Positions 15,092-25,600 of a DNA stretch of 35,778 nt are shown piece by piece; the stretch's first letter is position 1; each line of letters begins with the position of its first letter. The position numbers and the translations under genes were made by a program. Origin of the DNA: Alcaligenaceae bacterium (GTDB lineage: Bacteria > Pseudomonadota > Gammaproteobacteria > Burkholderiales > Burkholderiaceae_B); the NCBI GenBank assembly GCA_947378965.1, contig CANCMG010000041.1, forward strand, positions 1 through 35,778, given 5' to 3'. Under the pieces are notes generated by a model that worked only from the letters and a program-made list of their open reading frames with translations, searched no databases and was not told the DNA's origin.

Positions 15092-18000
15092 TCACTTGTT
15101 GAGCAGCTTTAGCAGCTCTTCGGGCGATTGACCGCTCGCAAGAAGAGCTTCAACTTCTTCTTCAGTCATGTTTTCAAGCGCATCTAGGTCAAGCGCCAGG
15201 TCACTTGTTTCATCACTTACCTTTGTTTGACTGTCTATCAGTGCCGACTGTTCAGCAATGCTCGGCGCGCTGAAAAATAATCCTAAATCTACAGTCGCTT
15301 GAAATGTCTGCTTGATCTGACGGATGAGTTGAGCCGCAAGCAGCGAGTGCCCACCAAGATCAAAGAAGTTGTCATGCACACCGATGCGGTTGATCTTCAG
15401 ACAGTCTTGCCAAAGTTTGGCTAGCCTCAACTCAGTGGGCGTTGAGGCATCAATGAATTCAGCCTCTAGCTCTGGGCGCTCATACAACTCGTGCGTGGCT
15501 TGCTGCGAGCCTGCGTTGACAGACGAATGAATAGCTTGTTCTTTACGCCGCTGAGGGTGACTCGTGGCGATGGTAACAGAGGGCAGGGGAAGCAGATCTA
15601 AAGCTTTACGAAACGCGCTCATACCTTCTTTGGCGCTAAAGTCATGGCTGGCAAGGTCAGTGTCTACTTTGTCAGTCCAACGGTCCCAGTTCATCACCAT
15701 CCATGGATTAGAGCTCTGTTGGGCTTTGAAACTGATAAAGGCGTTGGCATAACTGCCTGCCATCGCGTGCATTGTTTGACCAATGCCGCCAATTTTTGCT
15801 GACAACGAAGACATCACGATACAAAAGTCTAATGGCCTCGCATCAACGTAGCGGCTGAGTTGTTCTAAAAATTGGCCCTGTGCTTCAAGATAGGTCTGAC
15901 AGTCCTTTAGACTTAATTCGTTGACTAAGCCAGTCGGTTTTGAATCGAGCATATCGTAGCAACAGATCAAACCATCCAAGTCGGTTGGTAGGTGTGCGCA
16001 CGCGTCTAAAGACTGACCCAAGCTGTCGGTATGCATGGGATCTAGATGTAGCGTAAAAATCTGTGAGCCTGATTTTTCTAAGCGTTGAACGAACGCAGTG
16101 AGGTCAGCATTATTTTTGAAATCTGAATCTCTGCTGCTCAGAATCAACTTACCCTGAACTGCCTCTGCAAGTACCTGTGCGAACGCTTGGCCAACACCAT
16201 CAAGTCCTCCAAGAACTAAGTAGGTTTTCTTGGGCTCAATCTGAGGTTGTAACGGTGTTTGATCTAACGGAAGCGCTTGGAGGCTGAGTTCCCAGTACTC
16301 GTTTGCTCGCAGGGCAACGATACGTTGCGTACTATCGTGTATGAGCCACTGATATATTTTTTGCAAGGTCGATAGATCGAGAGCTTCCACGTCTAACAAA
16401 GCGCAGCGCGTTGCCGTTTGCTCGTACTCTAAGCTGGCAATCAGCCCCAGGATGCTCGCTTTGACGGGGCTCAGCTTGTTAGAGCCAAAAGGCCCTGTTA
16501 TGCCCTGGCCAACGAAGCGCAGGGTTCTGGATTCTGTATCTTGCAATGCGCCAAGTGCTTTGGCAATATTCAAGAAATTAAGCGTGCTATCGAGATTCGA
16601 CTGAATGCTTTCGTCTAGATACACAATGTTGTCAAAGCGTTGTTCTTCTTTCTTGAGGGTCGAAAAAAGTGTGTCTAGTTGAGCACGATTGTTGAAATCC
16701 AAGGCAAACTGATTGGATGAGCTCTGCGTAAATTCTGACTTTTCACAGGCGAGAATGACCTGATGTCCGTTTGCTTGCAGTTTATGTTGCAAGGCCGTCA
16801 CTGCTGTACTTTGCGAACCAAATATTAAAAACGCTGAGCTCTTCTCTGTATTCGTATTCAGTAGTGTCAACGATTTCCACGAGTCGGTATAAAACCATTT
16901 GTTCGGATCGACTTGTCGAACCGCTAAGGCACTCGCAGTTTGTGCCGTATCTTTTTGTGTCTTGCCAGCCTCGATCCAGTATTTCGTTCGCTCAAAAGGA
17001 TAGGTAGGCAGTGAGACCTTAAAACGTCTCTCTTCTTGATAAAACGCCTCCCAGTCAATCGTTTGATGTTTGACCCATGCCTTTGCCAGACTGTTAAGCA
17101 TAAAGTCTGTCGAGCTGGTTTTTTCATGCGCTGTGGGTAGGCTGTAGGCAACCGGCGCTGTGGTGTCGTCTTGCGCTTGATTCAAACGGGCCAATTGACC
17201 TAGCGTTTTTCCTGGACCCACTTCTATCAGAAGGGCGCTCTCAGTATCAGTGAGAATTGTTTGAATGCCTTGACTAAAACAAACGGCTTGTCTGAGGTGT
17301 CTGCACCAATACTGTGGGTCGGTAGCGTCTTGTTGAGTGATCCACGTGCCACTTAAGTTTGACACGTAAGGGACGCTCGGTGCTCTGAGCGTCACACTAG
17401 AAAGAACTTTCTCAAATGATTTCAGCATCGGCTCCATCATCGAAGAATGAAACGCGTGTGACGTTCTTAATATTTGACTCTCGACGCCCTGTTGCTGTGT
17501 CAGTATCGACTGGTAGTCTTCGATAGCGTCTTTAGATCCTGAAACGACGCACAAGGCTGGGCTATTTTCTGCCGCAATTTCGACCGCTAACTTCAATGAC
17601 TGAATATCTTGTCGAATGCGCTCAGCCGACAGTGGCACAGACAACATCGCGCCAGTCGCCATGCCTTGCATGAGTTGACTACGGCTTGCCACTAATTTAA
17701 GGGCATCTTCTAGCGACAACACCTTAGCGACGCATGCTGCAACATACTCTCCTAAGCTGTGACCGATCATCGCTTTGGGCTGAACCCCCCAATGGATCCA
17801 CAGTTTTGCTAAGGCATATTCGATGGTGAAGAGGCAAGGCTGAGTGATGTGCGTTTCTTGCAGATGTAAATTGGCTTGGGCAACATCGTTTGTATGCGGA
17901 AACAAAATTGTTCGAATATCTTGATTCAATAGCGGCTGCAAAAGCACTGCGCAGGCATCAACCGTTTCTTTGAAAGTCTGTTCGTCTTGATACAGTTCTT

Positions 18001-19636
18001 TGGCCATCCCGGCATACTGACTACCTTGTCCCGGAAACATGAAGACCGCATTGGAAAAGTGTTTGTCTTCTGAAAGGTTGTACTTCTCAGTTTGCAAAAT
18101 ATCCACGGCCTCTTGCGCAGACTGACAGGTAAAGGCGAGTCGTTGTGCAAAGGCCTTTCTACCACGTGCGAGAGTGCTGGCAACGTCCGCGATGTTGATA
18201 TCTGGATTTTGTGAAAGGTGATTAGCAAGACTTTTCGCGTAGTCCGCCAAACCATGTTTGGTCTTGGCCGACAGGGTAATCACGTGTCGGCTTCGGCTCG
18301 GCGAAGACGGCTCTGAAAGCGGCGCCTCTTCCAGGATGGCATGAGCATTCGTGCCCCCTACACCAAAAGAGCTGATCCCCGCGCGCCGAGGTTGCGCTGA
18401 GCGTGTCCACGCTTTAGGTTCATGCACGACATAAAAAGGGGTTTTTTCAATTTGTAGCTTTGGATTAGGTGCTTTCCAATTCAGACTCGGAGGTAAGAGT
18501 TCATGTTCTAACGCCAAGGTCGTCTTGATTAAGCCCGCTAAGCCCGCGGCTTTGTCTACGTGGCCAATATTTGACTTGACTGAACCGACGCCACAAAATC
18601 CTGTGCGGTTGGTGCTCGTTCTATAAGCCTGTGTTAACGCAGCAAGTTCGATCGGGTCACCTAACGGGGTCGAAGTGCCGTGGGCCTCTACGTAGCTGAT
18701 CGAGTCGGCCTCAACTTCGGCAACAGCTAGCGCTTCAAGAATCGCCTCAGCCTGGCCGTTCACGCTCGGTGCCGCATAGCCAACCTTATCCGAGCCATCA
18801 TTATTAATCGCGCTACCTCGAATCAGCGCGTGAATCTTATCTCCGTCATTGAGCGCATCTTCTAGTCGCTTCACAATGATGACGGCGGCACCGTTGCCAT
18901 CGATCAAGCCGCTTTGCGTCGAATCAAAAGGGCGGCAGTGCCTGTCGGGTGAGTAGGCAGAGCCCGCCTCATGTAGATGGCCAACTTTTTGTGGCAGGTG
19001 GATGGTGATCCCTCCAACCAGCGCCATATCCGATTGATAGGTCAACAGATGCTGACAAGCCAAGTGTGTGCTGACTAAAGAGGATGAGCAGGCTGTCCCA
19101 ATATCAATGGCCGGCCCCTTGATATTCATACTGTAGGCAATACGTGTGGGGACAAAGTCTTTATCGTTATAAATAGAGAGTTCAAACCCACCAACTTGTT
19201 CAAGTAAGTCGGGATTCGACATTAAGTTAACTGGCAGGTAGGTGTTCATGCCCGCACTGGTAAAGACCGCGATGCGTCCGGGATATTGCTCAGGGACGTA
19301 GCCTGCGTCTTCCATCGCCGCCCAAGAGCACTCCATCAGTACACGATGTTGAGGATCCATGAGTTCAGCCTCGCGCGGGGCGATACCAAAAAAATTGGCA
19401 TCGAATAACTCGACACCTTCAAGAATCCCTTTGGCTGCAACATAGTTGGGCAGATCAATCATCTCGGCGCTGACGCCGGCCTCGAGCATCTCTTCTTTAG
19501 TAAAAAGAGAAATGCATTCTTTTCCAGTCTTTAGATTGTCCCAAAATTGGCGTACGTCGGTCGCCCCAGGCATACGAACGGCAATGCCAATAATGGCGAT
19601 GCAATCAAGATTTTTACTAGATTCAGACTGATTCAT
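15092..19636 (-). CDS. Type I PKS module KS-AT-(degenerate KR)-carrier with C-terminal docking-like tail
   Basis: A 1514-residue extension module. KS about 9-435: Cys183 (DIGTACSSSL), His319 (EAHGTST), His359 (SNIGH); its LHEAGSAYSPDRHCRPFD stretch resembles KS domains that take chains from NRPS carriers. AT about 530-850: GHSLGEY with Ser627, HAFH at 727-730, hence malonyl-CoA. KR region about 915-1345: the nucleotide motif reads GGLDGVG, and the catalytic Lys, Tyr and Asn positions appear as Ala1252, His1290 and Gly1294, so ketoreduction is probably lost. Carrier about 1403-1470 with Ser1431 in DLGGHS. The end (LENMTEEEVEALLASG) looks like a docking helix, and there is no thioesterase. It starts 6 bases after the stop of the 3131-residue gene, so it is cotranscribed and should extend the Asn-bearing chain by two carbons. 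The next partner is not in this window. Confidence 0.93.
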   Translation of the reverse strand: MNQSESSKNLDCIAIIGIAVRMPGATDVRQFWDNLKTGKECISLFTKEEMLEAGVSAEMIDLPNYVAAKGILEGVELFDANFFGIAPREAELMDPQHRVLMECSWAAMEDAGYVPEQYPGRIAVFTSAGMNTYLPVNLMSNPDLLEQVGGFELSIYNDKDFVPTRIAYSMNIKGPAIDIGTACSSSLVSTHLACQHLLTYQSDMALVGGITIHLPQKVGHLHEAGSAYSPDRHCRPFDSTQSGLIDGNGAAVIIVKRLEDALNDGDKIHALIRGSAINNDGSDKVGYAAPSVNGQAEAILEALAVAEVEADSISYVEAHGTSTPLGDPIELAALTQAYRTSTNRTGFCGVGSVKSNIGHVDKAAGLAGLIKTTLALEHELLPPSLNWKAPNPKLQIEKTPFYVVHEPKAWTRSAQPRRAGISSFGVGGTNAHAILEEAPLSEPSSPSRSRHVITLSAKTKHGLADYAKSLANHLSQNPDINIADVASTLARGRKAFAQRLAFTCQSAQEAVDILQTEKYNLSEDKHFSNAVFMFPGQGSQYAGMAKELYQDEQTFKETVDACAVLLQPLLNQDIRTILFPHTNDVAQANLHLQETHITQPCLFTIEYALAKLWIHWGVQPKAMIGHSLGEYVAACVAKVLSLEDALKLVASRSQLMQGMATGAMLSVPLSAERIRQDIQSLKLAVEIAAENSPALCVVSGSKDAIEDYQSILTQQQGVESQILRTSHAFHSSMMEPMLKSFEKVLSSVTLRAPSVPYVSNLSGTWITQQDATDPQYWCRHLRQAVCFSQGIQTILTDTESALLIEVGPGKTLGQLARLNQAQDDTTAPVAYSLPTAHEKTSSTDFMLNSLAKAWVKHQTIDWEAFYQEERRFKVSLPTYPFERTKYWIEAGKTQKDTAQTASALAVRQVDPNKWFYTDSWKSLTLLNTNTEKSSAFLIFGSQSTAVTALQHKLQANGHQVILACEKSEFTQSSSNQFALDFNNRAQLDTLFSTLKKEEQRFDNIVYLDESIQSNLDSTLNFLNIAKALGALQDTESRTLRFVGQGITGPFGSNKLSPVKASILGLIASLEYEQTATRCALLDVEALDLSTLQKIYQWLIHDSTQRIVALRANEYWELSLQALPLDQTPLQPQIEPKKTYLVLGGLDGVGQAFAQVLAEAVQGKLILSSRDSDFKNNADLTAFVQRLEKSGSQIFTLHLDPMHTDSLGQSLDACAHLPTDLDGLICCYDMLDSKPTGLVNELSLKDCQTYLEAQGQFLEQLSRYVDARPLDFCIVMSSLSAKIGGIGQTMHAMAGSYANAFISFKAQQSSNPWMVMNWDRWTDKVDTDLASHDFSAKEGMSAFRKALDLLPLPSVTIATSHPQRRKEQAIHSSVNAGSQQATHELYERPELEAEFIDASTPTELRLAKLWQDCLKINRIGVHDNFFDLGGHSLLAAQLIRQIKQTFQATVDLGLFFSAPSIAEQSALIDSQTKVSDETSDLALDLDALENMTEEEVEALLASGQSPEELLKLLNK

Positions 19637-19642
19637 ATGCTC

Positions 19643-22600
19643 TTAGACATTGACCGGTTTGTTGGATGGCGTCTTGTTTAAACTGGCTTTTCTGCGATCC
19701 GCTTTTTTAAGAGTTGCCATTTTTTGCTTGGCAATTCTATCGGTAATCTGTTCAGACATCAGAGTGTCAGCTGTTGAGTCTTTAGAGATAAATTCGGCTA
19801 ACGCTTTAATAGTGGGGTATTTGAATAGATCAATCACCTGGCAGTCGGCAGGTAGCAAAGACTCTAGCTTTTTAAAGGCCTGCAGAATGAGCAGAGAATT
19901 ACCACCAAGATCAAAAAAATTATCTGTCGGGTTGACCTGAGTACAGCCCAGTACCTCACACCAGACCTTGGCGATTGCGATTTCTCGCTCTCCCTGTGGT
20001 GTCTGGCTGGTTGCTGTGTCAATTGGCTCAAGCCCTGGCGCTGGTAAAGCTCGGACATCCACTTTGCCGTGGCTAGAAAGTGGCATCTCGGTCACCAGTA
20101 CGAAAGCCGTAGGCACCATATATTCTGGCAATTGAGTTTTCAAGGCATCGCGTAATTGTTGCGCAGTCAGGCTCTCGCCACGGTGACAGCTGAAATAGGC
20201 GACTAGGCGAATCACACCAGGGCGATCCTCGCGCAGCATGACGGCGGCTTCTTTGACCCCAGCAATTTGTGCCAAAGCCACCTCAATTTCACCTAGTTCG
20301 ATGCGATAACCGTTCAGTTTGATTTGATGATCTTTACGCCCTAAGAAAACTAAGTCGCCGTTCGAAAGATAGCGAGCACGGTCGCCAGTTTTGTACAAGC
20401 GCGCGCCTGGGTTGTTCTCGTCTTGGCAGAACGGATCTGGGATAAACGATGCCGCAGTGTGAGAGGGACGATCCAGATAGCCTCGCGCCAGACCTAAGCC
20501 ACCAATATACAAATCTCCTGCAATGCCAGCTGGTAGAAGTTGTAAATTGGTATCAAGCACATACATCCGCATGCCTTCAATGGGCTTGCCAATCGGCACT
20601 AAACCTTGCACCGAGTCTTTTGTTTCGAACACACAGCAGCCGACCACCGTCTCGGTTGGGCCGTACTCGTTCACGATGCTGACCTGACCACTGTTTAACC
20701 AAGGGTTCACTGCAGACGCCTGTAGTGCCTCACCACCCAACACCAAGGCATGTGTCAGTGCGGTGTTGCTGAGCTTGTCGGTCTGTTGTAGTGAATTAAG
20801 TATTTCAAGATGAGCCGGCGTAATTTTGATAAAACTAAATTGGTAAGGTGAGCGATTTAAGCTATTCAAGGCTTGTAACTCATCACCATTGGGCATCAGA
20901 ACAATTTTGTTGCCCGCCATAAACGGAACAAAAATACTCGTGATGGTGGCATCAAAACTAAAAGACCCTAAAACGGGCGAACCATCGGCTTGCTCAGCAT
21001 GATAGGCGTCTTTAGCCCAACTTAAGTAATTGCTGAAACCCTCGTGCGTGATCATTGCCCCTTTCGGTTGGCCCGTAGAGCCTGAGGTATAGATCACATA
21101 CGCGAGGTTGTGAGCATGGATGCTGACCGAAGGATTGGTGCGCGCCTTCAGTTGGATGGCGTCGAGCTCTTGATCAATGCAACAAGATTTTTCTGCTGGG
21201 AACGAGAGCGATTGAAAAATGGCTTGCTCGGTGATGAGCAACTCAATCTTGGCATCTTCAAGAATATACGTCAGACGATTTTTTGGATAGCTTGGATCTA
21301 GCGGGACATAGGCGCCACCCGCCTTCAGGCAAGCCAGCATCGACACAATCATTTGCCACGAACGTGTCAGGCAAATGCCAATACGTTGATCGTTTTTTAG
21401 CCCAAGACTCAGTAAGTGGTGTGCAAGTTGGTTGGCCTGTGCGTTTAATTCTGCATAGGTCAACGTGACCTCGTTACCGCTCACAAGCGACACAAGCGCA
21501 ATGGCATCAGGATGCTGGGCGACGCGTTGATTCCAAACTTCAATGAAAGACGATAACTGTGGTTGGCGTTGTGCGGCATTCCAAGTCGTTAATTGAGTCT
21601 GTGCGTCATGCGGATTGACCAGCCCAATATTGGCATTGCTAATGTGCGGGTTTTTGACAACTGTCTCTAAAATTGAAAGGTAAGACTTCAATAGGCTTTC
21701 AATCGTTGAAGCCTCAAACAGATTGGTGTTGTAGTCACACTCTAGAACAACATGATCACGCTTTAGATTCGCGGTAAAGGTTAAATCCATTCGAGTATAG
21801 GCAATCGGCTGCTGTTGCATATCGACCGTTAGGCCATCAATGACTTGCGCTTCATTCAGACGTTCGAGATTAAAAATCACATTAATCAAGGGCGAGCGAC
21901 TGATATCCCGGGGCAAGTTCAACTGATTCAGCAGTCGCGCGAAGGGGTAGTCTTGGTGCTCGTACGCTTGCAACAGTTGCTGCTTGATTGTTTGCAGGTA
22001 TGCCGCAAAGGTATCGCTAGGCGTTAACACGCTTACGATCGGAAGCAAATGCACGCAGTAGCCAACTAATGACTCCGAACCACTCATGCTACGACCTGTG
22101 TAAGGTGCACCAATCGCAATCCGTTTTTGTTCACTTAAGCGATGCATCAACACAGAAAATGCTGCGAATAAAACCATATATAGCGTACTGGCATTTTTAC
22201 CAGCAAGTTCTCGTACGGCTTTGAGTAATGTTGGGTCAATGTGCGCCCAGGCTCGTGCCCCCTGATACGTTTTAACCTGAGGTCTCGGAAAATCGTAAGG
22301 TAAGGTCAAATCAGTCACAGGTGTTGAAAATTGATTTAACCAGTACGCTTCGTGTGCTTGGGTGACGGCGTCGGTCTCGAGATTGGTTTGCCACTGCAAA
22401 AAATCTCGGTACTGCAAAGCAGGCTTTGCTACCAGCGGTAAACCCTTTTTCAGGTTGGCATAATGTTGAATGATCTCGTGCAGCACAACCCCCATAGACG
22501 GGCCATCCGAGATAATGTGATGGCTAGACAGCGCAAGCACATGATGGTCCGTGGCGAGTTTCAGTAACGATGGCTTAAACAGAGTCGCTTCATTAAGCTG

Positions 22601-25600
22601 AAACGGTGTGTTGGCCTGCAACAGAAACCACTCGTTCAGAGCACTCGAGGGGTCCGCGCGCTCACTGAGATCAATCTGATCTAAATGTAAGGTTTCGGGA
22701 GCCATCACGTGTTGCTCGTTGCCTTCGGCATCAAGCCAGGTTCTGAGTGATTCGTGGCGATGGATACAGGCTTGAACAGCGGTGTTGAGAAGAATCGTAT
22801 CGAGCTGGCCTTGCAGCGAGACAGCACCCGGGTCGTTGTACGCGAGATTTCCTTCTTGGTTCATTTGGGCGATGAGCCATAACTGCTTTTGCGCCTCACC
22901 AAGAGGAAAAGTGCTTCTCGCTTTTAAAAGACGGGCTTGATAGACGTCTTTAAGCTTGTTAATGTGAGGCAAGCTATCCAATACTTTTTGCGCATTCACG
23001 CCAAAGTCGATAAAACAGGCTAATTCTGTAACGCCCATTTGCAGCATGACATCGACAATGGGTTCGACAGTGGCCGCCGAGCCAATCAGTGCACTGGTCG
23101 CCACGTATTTTTCGTACGCCTTGTTGACAATGAAGTCTTTGTCTTCTTTTGATGCGCGATTGATATCTTGGACAGGGCCTAAACCTGCAGCCATTTTTTG
23201 AAAAAGATGGATGCTGGAGAGCAGATAGTCACACATTGGTTTGCGTGCTTCTTCAATCGCTTTTTCAGCATTGTCTTCTAGATAGGTATGAATCAGGACG
23301 GTAATCCGAGCTTGACTCAGGTCGTGTCCATGAGCAGCGTAGGCTTGCTTGTAGAGACGAATGTTTTTTGCCAAGTCTTCAAGAGACTGGCCCATTAAGT
23401 TGGTCAGTATATTGAGCCCTAGCTCACCTGCTTTTTGGTAAGAGTCAGGATTATTGACAACGGTGAGCCAAATTGGCACCTGTTCTTGCTTAGGACGAGG
23501 AAACGTGCGTAAGACGACGTCACTGTTGTTGCCACCTTTACGTGAGATTGAGCCGCCCGACCAGAGATGTTTGACAGTCTTAATCGACTCAAACATCACA
23601 TTACGATTCTCACTAAACGAATCAGGGGCAAACACGAAATCGTTTGGATGCCATCCTGAGGCAAAACTAATGCCGACACGCCCGTCAGAGAGATTGTCTA
23701 CAAGCGACCACTCTTCGACAATGCGAATCGGGTCATGCAAGGGCGCCACGACGCTACCAGCGCAGATTTGAATGCGTTTGGTTTCGCGTGCGACCGCAGC
23801 TGCCAAGACAGCAGGATTAGGCGAGAAGCCGCCAAATTCATCGAAGTGACGCTCGGGGATCCACACGGTACTAAAGCCATGAGCATCCGCGTACTGCGCA
23901 CCATCCATCAGTAATTGATATTTGCCCGCAGCGTTATTGGCGTCGTAGTTACCAAAATAAAACACACTGAAATCTAAGTGCTTGGCACTGCCACCCGCTG
24001 CAATATTGAGGTCAGAGAGCGATCCAGAATGGCTTAATTTCGACTGTTGACGAAACCATGCCCTCTCAGAGGGCGCCTCCTTTTGTGTCGCGTTAGTTTC
24101 GAGTGCTTTCACAGTCGAAAGGGTTGAGGTAGGAGCAGCCTGTTTGATATAGCCGCCGTCACGCAGTGCAAATACGGTGTCTTTGACCGCTTTGACGACA
24201 TCGTCTAAATCTTGATCGGTGTGAGCGGTCGATAAGAAGCAGGCGCGCCACTCCCAGATGTAGACTCCTTTTTCAAGCAACTGGTAGTAGAACATTTCCA
24301 AGTTGCCCGAAAACTTGAATTGAAAAGTCGACGCAAAGTGCACGACTTTGATTGGGACGTTTTCAGCTTCAAAGAATTGATTTAAGGTGCTGGCGAGTGC
24401 CGCAGTGCGGCGGTTTAAGTTCTCTTGTAAGGCAGGCCCCTCGGCTTTGAGCTTTCTCAACGTGACCAAGCAGGTTGCCATTGACAGCGGATGTTGACAG
24501 AAGGTGCCGCCAAAATAGGTTCGGGTTTCTCGAGGATATGACGCGTCGCCATATTCCCAATAGCCGCCATCGATACCGCCCATGAAGCGATCCGAACCCG
24601 CTACGGCGCCAATCGGTAAGCCACCGCCAATAATTTTTCCGTAGGTGGCGAGATCTGCCTTGATGCCAAGCAGGCCTTGCACGCCGGCGGGATGTGCTCT
24701 GAAGCCGCTGACCATTTCATCAAAGATCAGGGCGACATCTTTTTCTTGCGTCAGTGCTCTTAACTCTTTTAGAAACTCAAAGGGTTGTAGATCAAGACGT
24801 CGACTTTGTACGGGCTCAACGAGCACCGCGGCTAACTCATGTGCGTGTTCACGAATAATATCAAGCGATTTTTGGGCGCCGTATTCTAAGACCAGCACAT
24901 CTTTCGCAATATTGTCTGGAACGCCTGGGGCGAGAGGTTCAGAGACGAACTCTCCGTTAATGATGCTGGTCTTGACCAAGGTGCCGTCTGAGTGACCGTT
25001 ATAAGCACCATCGAAAATGACAATCTTGTTGCGACCGGTCTTTGCTCTGGCCAAACGCATCGCGATCATCACGGCCTCTGTGCCAGAGTTCGTAAAAGCG
25101 ACGCGGTCGTGTCCGGTGATTTCAGTGAAGAGCTCTGTAATTTCGCCCATGTGAATCGAGCGAGGGCCTAGTTGAAAACCATGCTCTAACTCTTTTTGAA
25201 TCACGCCCTCAAGAAACTCGGGCTTGCTCCCAAAAAGTAGTACGCCAAAGCCCATCGTCAGATCGACGTAGTTATTACCGTCAACGTCCCAGATCCGTGA
25301 GCCGGTCGAATCGACTCCGGTGATGGGATACAAAATCTCTTTGGTAGAGAATCTGAAGCCGATACTGGCGCGACTATCTGCCAGACCTTTTCTGCTCGCT
25401 TGTACCAGCGCCTTAGACTTTGGCGTTTTTTTCTGATAGCGATCAATCAGATTATTCAGATAGGTGCTTTGCTGTGTCGTTAAGTTTCCTACCGTCGGAG
25501 TGATCGGGATATTAAGTGCTTTTAACGGCGATGAGCGGTCTTCTGATTGGGCTGGTGCTGAAGCAGAGGGGGTCGCCGTAGGCTGTGCTGCAACAGCGAC

